From the NCBI GenBank assembly GCA_903834475.1, contig CAILJH010000158.1, forward strand, positions 1 to 56,088: 56,088 nucleotides of DNA, read 5' to 3'. The stretch's first letter is position 1; every line of letters starts with the position of its first letter. A program made the position numbers and the translations under genes. The notes under the pieces are model-generated. The model did not search any database, was not told where the DNA came from, and saw nothing but the letters and a program-made list of their open reading frames with translations. Below are positions 23,951-33,591 of the stretch, one piece after another. This DNA comes from an uncultured Prolixibacteraceae bacterium. GTDB taxonomy: Bacteria; Bacteroidota; Bacteroidia; Bacteroidales; Prolixibacteraceae.

Positions 23951-26584
23951 TTATTTTTTAAATGGTCGATCGAGCCCGGTAATCTTTTTAATATCGTTCA
24001 GCTTATTCAGGGCTTCAAGCGGCGTCAGCTGGTTGATGTCCAGATTCTTGATCTCGTCGCGTATTTGTTTCAGTACCGGATCATCGAGCTGGAAAATACT
24101 CATCTGATAACCTTCCCTTTTCTCGGCCATTCCTTCCAAAGGCTTCGAAAGTCCATCTTTTCGGTGAGTATCTTCAAGCTGAAGGAGGATTTCGTCGGCC
24201 CGGCGAACAACCGAAGGCGGCATTCCGGCCATCCGGGCCACATGAATTCCAAAACTATGGTTGCTTCCACCAGGAACCAATTTTCGAAGGAATATCACTT
24301 TATTGCCCACTTCTTTGACCGAAACATTGAAATTCTTCACCCTTCCAAACGATTTCTCCATTTCATTCAGCTCGTGATAATGAGTGGCAAACATGGTTTT
24401 GGCGCGGGTTTTCGGATGCTCGTGGATGTATTCCACGATCGACCATGCAATGGATATTCCATCGTACGTTGAAGTTCCACGGCCCAGTTCATCCAGAAGA
24501 ATCAGACTTCTGTCTGAAATATTGTTCAGGATGCTGGCAGCTTCGTTCATTTCGACCATGAAAGTGGATTCGCCCAGAGAAATATTGTCGGACGCCCCCA
24601 CCCTGGTGAAAATTTTATCCACAAAACCAATTTGTGCCGCTTCTGCAGGAACGAAACTTCCAATTTGCGCCATCAAAACGATCAAAGCTGTTTGGCGAAG
24701 TAATGCCGATTTTCCGGCCATGTTAGGTCCGGTAATGATGATTACCTGCTGATCGTTCTGATTCAGGATGACATCGTTCGAAATGTACGATTCGCCCAGT
24801 GGCAGCTGATGTTCGATTACCGGATGGCGACCTCCTTTGATAATGATGTCTTTGGAATCATTAATTTCAGGTCGGAAATACTTGTAATTGATGGCCGATG
24901 TAGCAAACGACAAAAGACAATCCATTTGTCCTACGATTGCGGCATTTAACTGGATAGCCTGAATGTATTCAGCCAAAGCGACAACCAGTTCATTAAAAAG
25001 GCGAACCTCAATAGCCTGAATTTTCTCTTCGGCACCCAAAATTTTGGATTCGTATTCTTTGAGTTCTTCTGTAATATACCGTTCCGCTCCAACCAGGGTT
25101 TGCTTTCGGATCCACTCCTGCGGAACCTTATCTTTATGCGTATTCCGGACTTCAATATAATAACCGAAAACATTGTTGAACGCGATTTTTAAACTCGTAA
25201 TGCCAGTCCTTTCTGATTCGCGTTCCTGCATACGGGCCAGGTAGTCTTTTCCGGAGAAAGCCAGTTCGCGCAACTCATCCAATTCAGGAGAAACGCCTGA
25301 AGCAATCACATGGCCTTTGTTGATCAGCGTTGGCGGATCGGGATGAATTTCCTTTTCGATGCGCGCCCTGATCGATTCGCAGGGATTGAGCTGTTCGGCA
25401 AAACGCTGAAGGTTTGGACTTTCCGACTGACTACAGATTTGTTTGATTGGGGCAATGGCCTGCAGCGCATATCTCAACTGCATGACTTCGCGCGGATTGA
25501 TTCGAACCACAGCCACTTTCGAAATGATGCGTTCCAGATCGCCAACCAATCTGATATGATCCTCCAGATTTTCCTTCAGTTCAACTTCTTTCACCAGATA
25601 TTCCACCACATTCAGCCGGTTGTTGATGGCGGCAACCTCCTTCAATGGCAAGGCAATCCAGCGTTTCAGCAAACGTGCTCCCATTGGCGAAATGGTTTTA
25701 TCGATCACCTGAACCAGTGTTTTGGCTCCTTCGTTAATCGAATTAAAAAGTTCGAGGTTGCGAATGGTGAAACGATCGAGCCAGACATATTTGTCTTCTT
25801 CGATGCGCGACAGATTCACAATATGCTTTGTCTGATGATGCTGGGTCAGATCGAGGTAATGAAGGATTGCACCGGAAGCGATAATCCCGTAATTCAGTTC
25901 ATGAACGCCAAAGCCTTTTAGCGATTTGGTTTCGAAATGCCTCATCAGGCGGTCGTTTGAGGCATCTTCGGTATATACCCAGTCGTCCTGTGAAAAAGTG
26001 TAATATTTGCCGCCGAACAGTGCTGTAAAATCAGCCGCTTTTCCTTTTTGAAACAAAACTTCCTTTGGTTGAAATGAGCTGAGCAGTTTGTCGATGTATT
26101 CGAATGAACCTTCCGCAGTTAAAAATTCGCCGGTCGAAATATCCAGAAAGGCAATTCCAGCCATTTTTTTATCGAAATGCACCGAAGCAAGAAAGTTATT
26201 TTCGCGGTGTTCCAGAATATTGTCATTGTAAGAAACGCCGGGAGTTACCAATTCAGTTATTCCACGTTTGACGATATTTTTGGTCAGCTTCGGATCTTCC
26301 AGCTGTTCGCAAATGGCCACACGGGCACCGGACCGAACCAGTTTCGGAAGATAAGTATCCAATGCATGATAGGGAAATCCTGCCAATTCAACATAGCTGG
26401 CTGAACCATTGGCGCGCCGCGTGAGTGTGATACCCAGAATTCCCGCAGCCCGAATGGCATCTTCACCAAATGTTTCATAAAAATCGCCTACCCTGAACAA
26501 TAAAACAGCATCAGGATGTTTCGCTTTGACTGCATTATATTGCTTCATCAAAGGCGTTTCAACATATTTCGGAGTCGTAGTCAA
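23951..26584 (-). CDS. mutS: DNA mismatch repair protein MutS
   Basis: An 877-residue MutS, which recognises mismatches and recruits MutL using ATP. The N-terminal mismatch-binding domain contains [12 protein letters not shown], with the Phe-x-Glu wedge. The connector, lever/clamp and ATPase domains follow; the Walker A motif is TGPNMAGKS with K625, then [21 protein letters not shown] and the C-terminal dimerisation region. The frame opens with TTG at 26584; an ATG 12 codons later (26548) is the alternative, but homologues have an N-terminal tail and the promoter at 26607 suits the TTG. Length is typical. MutL is encoded 3 kb away on the other strand. Confidence 0.97.
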   Translation of the reverse strand: MTTTPKYVETPLMKQYNAVKAKHPDAVLLFRVGDFYETFGEDAIRAAGILGITLTRRANGSASYVELAGFPYHALDTYLPKLVRSGARVAICEQLEDPKLTKNIVKRGITELVTPGVSYNDNILEHRENNFLASVHFDKKMAGIAFLDISTGEFLTAEGSFEYIDKLLSSFQPKEVLFQKGKAADFTALFGGKYYTFSQDDWVYTEDASNDRLMRHFETKSLKGFGVHELNYGIIASGAILHYLDLTQHHQTKHIVNLSRIEEDKYVWLDRFTIRNLELFNSINEGAKTLVQVIDKTISPMGARLLKRWIALPLKEVAAINNRLNVVEYLVKEVELKENLEDHIRLVGDLERIISKVAVVRINPREVMQLRYALQAIAPIKQICSQSESPNLQRFAEQLNPCESIRARIEKEIHPDPPTLINKGHVIASGVSPELDELRELAFSGKDYLARMQERESERTGITSLKIAFNNVFGYYIEVRNTHKDKVPQEWIRKQTLVGAERYITEELKEYESKILGAEEKIQAIEVRLFNELVVALAEYIQAIQLNAAIVGQMDCLLSFATSAINYKYFRPEINDSKDIIIKGGRHPVIEHQLPLGESYISNDVILNQNDQQVIIITGPNMAGKSALLRQTALIVLMAQIGSFVPAEAAQIGFVDKIFTRVGASDNISLGESTFMVEMNEAASILNNISDRSLILLDELGRGTSTYDGISIAWSIVEYIHEHPKTRAKTMFATHYHELNEMEKSFGRVKNFNVSVKEVGNKVIFLRKLVPGGSNHSFGIHVARMAGMPPSVVRRADEILLQLEDTHRKDGLSKPLEGMAEKREGYQMSIFQLDDPVLKQIRDEIKNLDINQLTPLEALNKLNDIKKITGLDRPFKK

Positions 26585-26606
26585 TGATCTGAATTTTTAA
26601 GATGAG

Positions 26607-26614
26607 CAAAGATA
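26607..26614 (-). promoter_or_regulatory. Bacteroidota-type -7 promoter element for mutS
   Basis: The minus strand reads TATCTTTG (then C), an exact TAnnTTTG, 22 bases before the TTG start of mutS. It supports the upstream start. Confidence 0.55.
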
Positions 26615-26799
26615 CATTTTAAAGGATTGCATAAAAATGAAAATCAAAGTTTGGAGAGATCAAGTACATCGAAATACGGGTAGAAAATTCCATCCGGCAT
26701 CATTTTGCATTTCTATCAGGAAGTTGCTACGAACTATCGAAAAATAAAATAACTTGCAGTATCATTTTCAATTTAAGCAATACAAACTAAAACCTGCCG

Positions 26800-27960
26800 A
26801 TGGATTACTCAACCAATCAGAAAAAAAGTGCAGAGATAGTCGAGATTCGTGAAGTTCAGACTAAAAACGACCTTCAAAAGTTCATTCATCTGCCTGCAGC
26901 TATCCATAAAGACCACACCAACTGGGTTCCTCCAATTTATCTTGATGATTGGGATTTCTTTAATCCAAAAAAAAATAAATCATTCGAATTTTGTGACACC
27001 ATTTTACTGCTTGCATACCGGAATAATGAAGTTGCAGGCCGCATCATGGGCATCATTCATCGCAAATACAACGAAAAGCATGCTGAAAAACGTGCACGCT
27101 TTGCCTTTTTTGAAACCTGGAATGATGATGAAGTTGCTGCTGAACTTATTCATTCGGTGGAACGGTGGGCTCTGGAGAAAGGAATGGAAAGACTGATCGG
27201 TCCGCTCGCTTTTTCTGACAAAGATCCGCAAGGTTTTCTGATCGAAGGATTTGACGAACCTGCAGTTATTTCTTCAAACTGCAATTTCCCTTATCAGGTT
27301 GAATTGCTCAAAAAAAATTCGTATTCCAAAGAGGTCGACCTGGTCGTTTTTAAAATCACCATTCCGGAACAAATTCCGGAGTTTTACCTGAAAATCCATG
27401 AACGGGCGTTGCGAAATAATCCCGGACTTCAGTTTTTGGAATTCACTTCAAGAAACAAGGTTAAACCATATATTCATCCGGTACTTCGGCTGTTAAACGC
27501 TACCTATACTGAGATTTTCGGTTTTATTCCGATTACTGAAGCTGAGATGGACGATTTTGCAAACCGGTATCTTTTTCTGATTAATCCCCGGTTTATCAAA
27601 GTCATAATTAATTCGCAGAACGAAGTGGTTGCTTTTCTAATTGCCATGTCGCATATTGGTGAAGGAATTCAGAAAGCGAAAGGATATCTTTTCCCTACTG
27701 GAATTTTCAGGATATTTGCTGCTGCACGAAGGTCGAAACAGCTCAACCTGCTCCTTGTAGGTATTCATCCGGAACATCGCGGCAAGGGACTTGATGCTCT
27801 GATGGGTGTTAAGATGCTTGAATCAGCCAAATCTGAGGGAAAAACAATCATTGACTCGCATCTTATTTTGGAACACAACACCAAGTCGAGAGCCGAATTG
27901 GAGCGAATGGGTGGTGTTATTTATAAGAAATTCAGGGTTTTTGGCAAGGATCTGAAATAA
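26800..27960 (+). CDS. GNAT-like acyltransferase-fold protein, first of a tandem pair
   Basis: A 386-residue cytoplasmic protein of a family common in Bacteroidota, with GNAT-fold hallmarks near the C-terminus (LLLVGIHPEHRGKGLDALMG resembles the acetyl-CoA loop R-x-x-G-x-G/A). The N-terminal half has FIHLPAAIHKDHTNWVPPIY and the middle has GPLAFSDKDPQGFLIEGFDE. Substrate unknown. The gene at 28239 encodes a close paralogue: most positions are identical by eye over the full length. The pair sits between mutS and mutL but no functional link is known. Confidence 0.8.
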   Translation: MDYSTNQKKSAEIVEIREVQTKNDLQKFIHLPAAIHKDHTNWVPPIYLDDWDFFNPKKNKSFEFCDTILLLAYRNNEVAGRIMGIIHRKYNEKHAEKRARFAFFETWNDDEVAAELIHSVERWALEKGMERLIGPLAFSDKDPQGFLIEGFDEPAVISSNCNFPYQVELLKKNSYSKEVDLVVFKITIPEQIPEFYLKIHERALRNNPGLQFLEFTSRNKVKPYIHPVLRLLNATYTEIFGFIPITEAEMDDFANRYLFLINPRFIKVIINSQNEVVAFLIAMSHIGEGIQKAKGYLFPTGIFRIFAAARRSKQLNLLLVGIHPEHRGKGLDALMGVKMLESAKSEGKTIIDSHLILEHNTKSRAELERMGGVIYKKFRVFGKDLK

Positions 27961-28238
27961 TTTCTCCCGGTCATCTGATTAATTCACGCAATATTATTTT
28001 TTTGTTCCTTAAGGAAAAGGATACAATTGGATAAAAATCTGCATACATACTTTTACTGAAAACTGCCTAAACTGGAGAAAATCCGGAACTAAAACTGCAG
28101 CATATTTCGGGTCGAATTCCTGAGATTTTCCGTCCTTTCTTTTCTGTGCTTTTTGCCAATGAAGTTGAATTACTCGCCCAAACTTTGCAATCTATCAGAA
28201 AAATGAAATATCTTCGAGCCCTATTTTAAGCAGAACTA

Positions 28239-29390
28239 ATGGATAAGCCGAAAGATAAAATCTCAGAATCAATTATAATTCAAGAAGTTAATTCAAAGAA
28301 AGAACTTAAAAAGTTCATTCATTTGCCAGCAGCCATCCATAAAGACCATTCGAACTGGGTTCCACCGATCTATATGGATGACTGGGAATTTTTCAATCCT
28401 AAAAAAAATAAATCCTTTGATTCGTGCGATACCCAATTGTTGCTTGCTTACCGAAATGATAAGGTTGTAGGCCGTATCATGGGAGTCATTCATCGTAAAT
28501 ACAATGAGAAACACCAGGAAAGCTGTGCACGTTTTGCTTTTTTCGAAACATGGAACGATTTGGAAGTTGCCAAAGCCTTGATCCAGTCGGTAGAAAATTG
28601 GGCCAGAGAAAAGGGAATGTCAAAGTTGGTTGGACCACTTGCATTTTCGGACAAAGATCCCCAGGGATTTCTGATCGAAGGATTTGATGAACCCGCAGTA
28701 ATTGCTGCGAATTGTAATTTTCCTTACCAGGTTGAATTGCTCGAAAAAATTGAATTTACCAAAGAGGTTGATCTGGTGGAATATAAAATTAATATCCCGA
28801 ATCCACTTCCTGAATTTTATCTGAAGATAGAAGAACGTGCCACACGCATGAATGCGAGTCTGCGCGTTTTGGAGTTTACTTCCAGAAGGAAAGTGAAACC
28901 ATACATTCATCCGGTACTTCGCCTGCTAAACGCGACTTTTACCGAAATTTTTGGTTTTACTCCTTTTACTGAGGCCGAAATGGACGATTTTGCCAACCGG
29001 TATCTTTTCCTCATCAATCCACGGTTTATCAAGGTGGTTGCCAATTCTCAGAATGAGGTAGTGGCCTTCGTGATTGGAATGTCGCATATTGGCGATGGCA
29101 TTCAAAAAGCAAAAGGATATCTTTTCCCCTTTGGAATATTCAAAATCTTTGCTGCAGCAAGGAAAACAAATCAGTTAAATCTGCTGCTTGGAGGTGTTGA
29201 TCCGGCCTACCGGGGGAAAGGTCTTGATGTGATGATGGGTGTAAAGATGATGCAATCGGCCATTGAACAGGGAAAAACGATCATCGATTCGCATCTCGAA
29301 CTGGAAACCAACACCAAGGTGCGTTCCGAAATGGAAAAAATGGGTGGTGTTGTTTACAAGCGTTTCCGTATTTTCGGTAAAGCCTTGTAG
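28239..29390 (+). CDS. GNAT-like acyltransferase-fold protein, second of a tandem pair
   Basis: A 383-residue paralogue of the preceding gene with the same blocks (FIHLPAAIHKDHSNWVPPIY, GPLAFSDKDPQGFLIEG) and a C-terminal GGVDPAYRGKGLDVMMG acetyl-CoA-type loop. The N-terminal 20 residues and the segment around residues 185-210 diverge most. The 278-base gap between the two genes holds no recognisable gene and shows no sequence similarity to the region upstream of the first copy, so the duplication is not very recent. Substrate unknown. Confidence 0.8.
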   Translation: MDKPKDKISESIIIQEVNSKKELKKFIHLPAAIHKDHSNWVPPIYMDDWEFFNPKKNKSFDSCDTQLLLAYRNDKVVGRIMGVIHRKYNEKHQESCARFAFFETWNDLEVAKALIQSVENWAREKGMSKLVGPLAFSDKDPQGFLIEGFDEPAVIAANCNFPYQVELLEKIEFTKEVDLVEYKINIPNPLPEFYLKIEERATRMNASLRVLEFTSRRKVKPYIHPVLRLLNATFTEIFGFTPFTEAEMDDFANRYLFLINPRFIKVVANSQNEVVAFVIGMSHIGDGIQKAKGYLFPFGIFKIFAAARKTNQLNLLLGGVDPAYRGKGLDVMMGVKMMQSAIEQGKTIIDSHLELETNTKVRSEMEKMGGVVYKRFRIFGKAL

Positions 29391-29431
29391 AAGTAACAGG
29401 TGTCAGTCGACGTATTCAGTGGTTATTTATT

Positions 29432-29517
29432 GTCATTTGCTTCACGTCATTGGTGGTCATTTTATCTCACTTAATCACTTTTCAATGACTATGAATGACC
29501 TAATGACAATTAATGAC
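29432..29517. repeat. GTCATT-type inverted repeat, copy C
   Basis: Left half with repeated GTCATT (TCACGTCATTGGTGGTCATT) and right half with repeated AATGAC (AATGACTATGAATGACC) face each other across about 22 AT-rich bases. It shares the GGTCATT core with copies at 2725 and 51030. Confidence 0.5.
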
Positions 29518-29561
29518 AGGGGCCGAGCTGTAAATTAAACTCTTTAGCTACAGGCAAATTC

Positions 29562-29591
29562 CTTGAAAGTATCCCGGAATTGTTAATTTTG
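29562..29591 (+). promoter_or_regulatory. Promoter of mutL
   Basis: CTTG (29562-29565) and TAATTTTG (29584-29591) approximate the -33 and -7 elements with an 18-bp spacer, 45 bases before the GTG start of mutL. Confidence 0.55.
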
Positions 29592-29636
29592 CCTCATCAT
29601 TCCAAACATATTATCCTGAAATAGCGAAACTCAACC

Positions 29637-31487
29637 GTGGCAGATATCATCCAGTTACTTCCAGATTCCGTTGCCAATCAGATTGCTGCCGGAGAGGTCA
29701 TTCAACGACCAGCTTCCGTAGTTAAAGAACTGGTTGAAAATGCCATAGATGCCGGTGCCACTCAGATAAAAGTAAATATTAAAGATGCAGGGCGAACCCT
29801 TATCCAGATCATCGATAACGGCTGCGGAATGTCGGATACCGATGCTCGCATGGCTTTCGAACGACACGCAACCTCCAAAATCAGAACTGCCAGCGATATT
29901 TTTGCCATTAGTACCATGGGATTCAGAGGCGAAGCGCTGGCCTCCGTAGCTGCCATTGCCGAGGTGGAACTCCGGACCAAAGAACATGATCAGGAACTGG
30001 GAACTTTCATACACATTTCAGGCTCCAGCATCATTACCCAGGAACCGGTGCGGTGTGACAACGGCACCAATTTCCAGATCAAAAACCTTTTTTTCAATGT
30101 TCCGGCGCGACGTAAATTTCTGAAGTCGAATCCGGCTGAATTGAAACACATCATCAACGAAATACAGCGCATTGCTTTGGCCAATCCTGAAATCTCCATT
30201 TCGCTGCACCACAACGGATCGGCCATTTACGAACTTTCCGGAACCAATAAACGGGTCAGGATAGTTTCCATGTTCGGAAAAAACATCAACCAGAACCTGA
30301 TTCCTTTGGATACCGACACTTCAGTCGTGAAAATCACCGGGTTCATTGGTCAGCCCAAACATGCCAAACGGACTTTTGGAGAACAATTCTTCTTTGTGAA
30401 CAAGCGGTACATGAAACATCCGTTTTTCAACAAAGCCGTGATGCAGTCATTCGAAAAAATCTTGCCACCCGATTCATTCCCATCCTATTTCATCTATTTC
30501 GACCTCGATCCGGCCGACATTGACGTGAATATTCATCCAACCAAGACGGAAATCAAGTTCGAGAATGAATCAGCGATCTGGCAAATTCTGCAGGCCTCCA
30601 TTCGCGAAGCACTCGGAAAGTTCAACATTGTTCCTTCCATCGACTTCGATCAGGCCGGAAGCCTTGATATTCCAATGCCACTTCACCATTTTGGCGATGT
30701 AAAAGCTCCTGAAATCAAGGTAGATCCTACCTATAACCCGTTCGAAACTTCATCGTCTTCAAAAAGCTACTCCGGATCAGGGGGCAATTCTTCATCCAGA
30801 CCAATCGAAAGGCCAGGCCTGACCAACTGGCAATCGCTTTATAAAGGACTGGAACCGAATTTTGATGAAAAACCTGAAAAACAGGAAGATGAACCGGTAC
30901 AGTTTCGCATGGAAGAACAGCAGACCACGAAAAACTCAGTTCAGTTTAAAAATAAATACATCCTGACACCGGTTAAATCGGGATTAATGGTGATTGACCA
31001 AAAACGCGCCCATGAACGTATTTTGTACGAACGGTTGATGCTCGTTCTTGAAAACAACGAGGTGGCAAGTCAGCAACAGCTTTTCCCCGAAACCTTTGAG
31101 TTGAATGCATCGGATGCCACTTTGCTGACCAGCATTCTACCTGAACTGCATGCACTTGGTTTTGACATCCGCGATTTTGGCAAAAACAGTTTTATTATCA
31201 ACGGAACTCCCGGCGTATTGAATACATCATCACCCATCGAAGTTATTGAGAGTCTGCTTGAAGAATATAAAAATTCACCGGCCAACCTTCAGGAGAAAGC
31301 ACGCGAAACAGTCGCAATCTCGCTGGCTCAGGCCTCGGCAATTCCATACGGACAGACATTAAAGCCGGGAGAAATCAACGAACTGATCGACAACCTGTTT
31401 GCCTGTCAGACACCAAATTTTTCGCCCAAAGGGAAAAAGATACTCTCGATTATGCCACTTGATGATTTTGAAAAATTATTGAAATGA
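29637..31487 (+). CDS. mutL: DNA mismatch repair protein MutL
   Basis: A 616-residue MutL starting with GTG. The N-terminal GHKL ATPase is canonical: NQIAAGEV, ELVENAIDAGA, IIDNGCGM, HATSKI and GFRGEALAS. The C-terminal dimerisation/endonuclease domain begins near residue 440. Its metal-binding motifs are degenerate: the usual DQHA-type motif reads DQKRAHERILYE (D454, with Lys in place of His), the ACH-type motif reads SLAQASAI, and the CPHGRP-type motif reads CQTPNFSPKGKK. It may therefore lack strand-nicking activity or use other ligands. A serine-rich linker (about residues 365-395) joins the domains. The rhomboid genes follow in the same direction. Confidence 0.96.
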   Translation: MADIIQLLPDSVANQIAAGEVIQRPASVVKELVENAIDAGATQIKVNIKDAGRTLIQIIDNGCGMSDTDARMAFERHATSKIRTASDIFAISTMGFRGEALASVAAIAEVELRTKEHDQELGTFIHISGSSIITQEPVRCDNGTNFQIKNLFFNVPARRKFLKSNPAELKHIINEIQRIALANPEISISLHHNGSAIYELSGTNKRVRIVSMFGKNINQNLIPLDTDTSVVKITGFIGQPKHAKRTFGEQFFFVNKRYMKHPFFNKAVMQSFEKILPPDSFPSYFIYFDLDPADIDVNIHPTKTEIKFENESAIWQILQASIREALGKFNIVPSIDFDQAGSLDIPMPLHHFGDVKAPEIKVDPTYNPFETSSSSKSYSGSGGNSSSRPIERPGLTNWQSLYKGLEPNFDEKPEKQEDEPVQFRMEEQQTTKNSVQFKNKYILTPVKSGLMVIDQKRAHERILYERLMLVLENNEVASQQQLFPETFELNASDATLLTSILPELHALGFDIRDFGKNSFIINGTPGVLNTSSPIEVIESLLEEYKNSPANLQEKARETVAISLAQASAIPYGQTLKPGEINELIDNLFACQTPNFSPKGKKILSIMPLDDFEKLLK

Positions 31488-31632
31488 CAAATTGACTGAA
31501 AAGCCGGATGAAACTGGAAATTTGTTACTTTGGCGGATGAAAGGAAAAAGGAAAAGGGAAAAAGAAAAAACTGGTGTGATTCTCGAAACCCGAGGCGTGA
31601 ACTTGTGCTTAGATAGTAATCTTCTGACGGAG

Positions 31633-31717
31633 CGTCATGCCGAACTTGTTTCGGCATCCCCAAATAGGATGAGACCCTGAAACCCAGCCTGCCGGCTGGC
31701 AGGAAGTTCAGGGTGAC
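31633..31717. repeat. Dispersed repeat with a nested CCTGCC palindrome
   Basis: The hairpin ATGCCGAA/TTCGGCAT (31637-31657) is followed by arms ACCCTGAA (31674-31681) and TTCAGGGT (31707-31714). Within the latter lies the palindromic CCTGCCGGCTGGCAGG (31688-31703), similar to the insertion in the broken tRNA-Gly. The outer unit is of the GTCATGCCGAACTTG type often seen between bacterial genes. Confidence 0.65.
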
Positions 31718-31772
31718 CGGCTCTTGACAATTTCAAGTTAACGCAAATTATTAGAAACAAAAACGAATAACA

Positions 31773-32519
31773 ATGCAAAATTTCAGACCCAGTATCAATA
31801 CCATTCCACCGGTTGTAAAAAACCTGATCATTATCAATGTGCTCATGTGGCTTGCAACCATTATCCTCCATATGCGCGGAATTGAACTTACCGATATCTT
31901 AGGACTACATTACATTGAATCGCCGGATTTTAGGCCCTACCAGTTGATAACTCACATGTTTATGCATGATGACAGCGGTCCAATGCATTTAATATTCAAC
32001 ATGTTCGCACTATGGATGTTTGGCCGGGTTCTGGAAAGTGTTTGGGGCCCGAAGCGGTTTTTTATCTACTATTTTGTAACCGGATTGGGCGCTGCAGTTC
32101 TGCACACCTTAGTCAATTATCTTCAGTTTCATTATCTGGCAGGCCATATGTCACCCGAAACGGTTCAGATGGTAATGACGCAGGGGACCGATATTTTTAA
32201 CCAGGGTAAAAACTTTTCGGACCCGGCTGCCGGAAAACTAAATCTCATGCTGAACATTACAACAGTTGGCGCTTCCGGAGCAGTTTTCGGAATATTGCTG
32301 GGTTTCGGAATGCTTTTCCCGAATACCGAGCTGATGTTGTTGTTTCCACCGATTCCGATTAAAGCTAAATATTTTGTTCTGGGTTATGGTGCTATCGAAC
32401 TTTTCAGTGGAATTACAGGAATGGGTGCAAATATTGCCCATTTTGCCCATCTTGGTGGTATGCTTTTCGGTTTTATCCTGATTAAATACTGGAATAGACA
32501 AACAACCAATTTTTATTAG
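31773..32519 (+). CDS. Rhomboid-family intramembrane serine protease, first copy
   Basis: A 248-residue polytopic membrane protein with about six transmembrane segments. The catalytic dyad is S168 in GASGAVFG and H226 in HFAHLGG; the early HLIFNMFALWMFG motif of rhomboids is present. It would cleave substrate transmembrane helices within the cytoplasmic membrane. A 55-residue loop between segments 3 and 4 (around HYLAGHMSPETV) is longer than usual. It lies downstream of mutL and is followed by a second rhomboid gene, an order also familiar in other Bacteroidota. Confidence 0.92.
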   Translation: MQNFRPSINTIPPVVKNLIIINVLMWLATIILHMRGIELTDILGLHYIESPDFRPYQLITHMFMHDDSGPMHLIFNMFALWMFGRVLESVWGPKRFFIYYFVTGLGAAVLHTLVNYLQFHYLAGHMSPETVQMVMTQGTDIFNQGKNFSDPAAGKLNLMLNITTVGASGAVFGILLGFGMLFPNTELMLLFPPIPIKAKYFVLGYGAIELFSGITGMGANIAHFAHLGGMLFGFILIKYWNRQTTNFY

Positions 32520-32520
32520 A

Positions 32521-32654
32521 AGCCTCCACCGACCCCTCCGCAGGAGGGTAGTTCGGAAGAATAAGGTTAAAATTGAAAATATTCGCCATGAAAAACAACT
32601 TCCAATTCCACCGTAATATAGCCTCTCCCTTGCGGGGAGAGGTTGGAGAGGGGC
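32521..32654. repeat. Paired CCTCC-type palindromic element, copy 2
   Basis: Units at 32521-32549 (GCCTCCACCGACCCCTCCG, then GGAGGG) and 32621-32654 (CCTCTCCC...GGGGAGAGG, TTGGAGAGGGGC) lie in opposite orientation around an AT-rich spacer. The element fills the whole gap between the two rhomboid genes. The last base is 4 bases before the second ATG. Confidence 0.8.
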
Positions 32655-32658
32655 TTTT

Positions 32659-33543
32659 ATGAACCTTTTTGACGAAATAAAAGAATCATTCCACGAAGGA
32701 TCAGCATTAACCCGCCTGATTTATATTAATCTGGGAGTATTTCTCCTTGTTGGACTTGTACGTGTATTCTTTTTCCTGGCAGGTTACGGCGATTCGTTTC
32801 AGGAATGGATCATGGCATGGTGTGCTTTACCTGCAGATTTTGGAATGTTGGCAAGCCGTCCCTGGACTTTGATTACCTATATGTTCCTGCATTTTGACTT
32901 TCTGCATATCCTGTTCAATATGCTCTGGCTCTTCTGGATGGGTCAGATTTTTCTTGGTTATTTCGATCAGGGAAAACTAATCACCATTTATCTTCTGGGG
33001 GGAATTACTGGAGGACTCGTCTATGTGGCCGGGTACAATTCGTTTCCTGTTTTTTCTGAAATTGTTGCCGATTCAAGACTTTTAGGAGCTTCCGCCTCTG
33101 TAATTGCCATTGTTACTGCTTTAGCCATTCATGCTCCAAACCATACACTTCACCTCATGTTTATCGGACCGGTGAAGATGAAATACATTGCTTTATTTTC
33201 GGTAGTCATGTATGTTATTGGCATTTCATCAACCAACGCCGGCGGTAATCTGGCTCATTTGGGTGGTGCTTTTTATGGAATAATTTATATTTTGATGCTC
33301 CGTAAAGGAATTGATCCCGGCAAAGGGATTAACCGCTTGTTATCGGGAACAAATAAACTATTCGCTCCGAAGCCAAAGGTAAAAATCAGCTATCGGAAAC
33401 CGGTTGACGATATTGAATATAACCGGTTAAAAAATCAGGACAGAACCCGCATGAACGAGATCCTGGAAAAAATCAGTAAATCAGGCTATGACTCGCTATC
33501 CAGAGAGGAAAAAGAGATCTTGTTCAGGATGGGGAAAGAATAA
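32659..33543 (+). CDS. Rhomboid-family intramembrane serine protease, second copy
   Basis: A 294-residue membrane protein. The rhomboid core holds HILFNMLWLFWMG, S145 in GASASV (Ala where Gly is usual after the Ser) and H200 in LAHLGGAFYG. A cytoplasmic tail from about residue 225 ends in a short conserved helix pair (LEKISKSGYDSLSREEKEIL), found in Bacteroidota rhomboids. The two rhomboids differ in length and loops, so they are not a recent duplicate. The GC-rich repeat ends 4 bases upstream, so GGAGAGGGG may serve as its ribosome-binding region. Confidence 0.92.
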   Translation: MNLFDEIKESFHEGSALTRLIYINLGVFLLVGLVRVFFFLAGYGDSFQEWIMAWCALPADFGMLASRPWTLITYMFLHFDFLHILFNMLWLFWMGQIFLGYFDQGKLITIYLLGGITGGLVYVAGYNSFPVFSEIVADSRLLGASASVIAIVTALAIHAPNHTLHLMFIGPVKMKYIALFSVVMYVIGISSTNAGGNLAHLGGAFYGIIYILMLRKGIDPGKGINRLLSGTNKLFAPKPKVKISYRKPVDDIEYNRLKNQDRTRMNEILEKISKSGYDSLSREEKEILFRMGKE

Positions 33544-33591
33544 GGAAAATGCACAGTTTCTGGCACGAGTAAAATTAGCAGTAAGACTTCT

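Noticed and set aside
23852-25921. Several long plus-strand frames
   Set aside because: They lie opposite mutS, whose motifs and codon pattern are clear.
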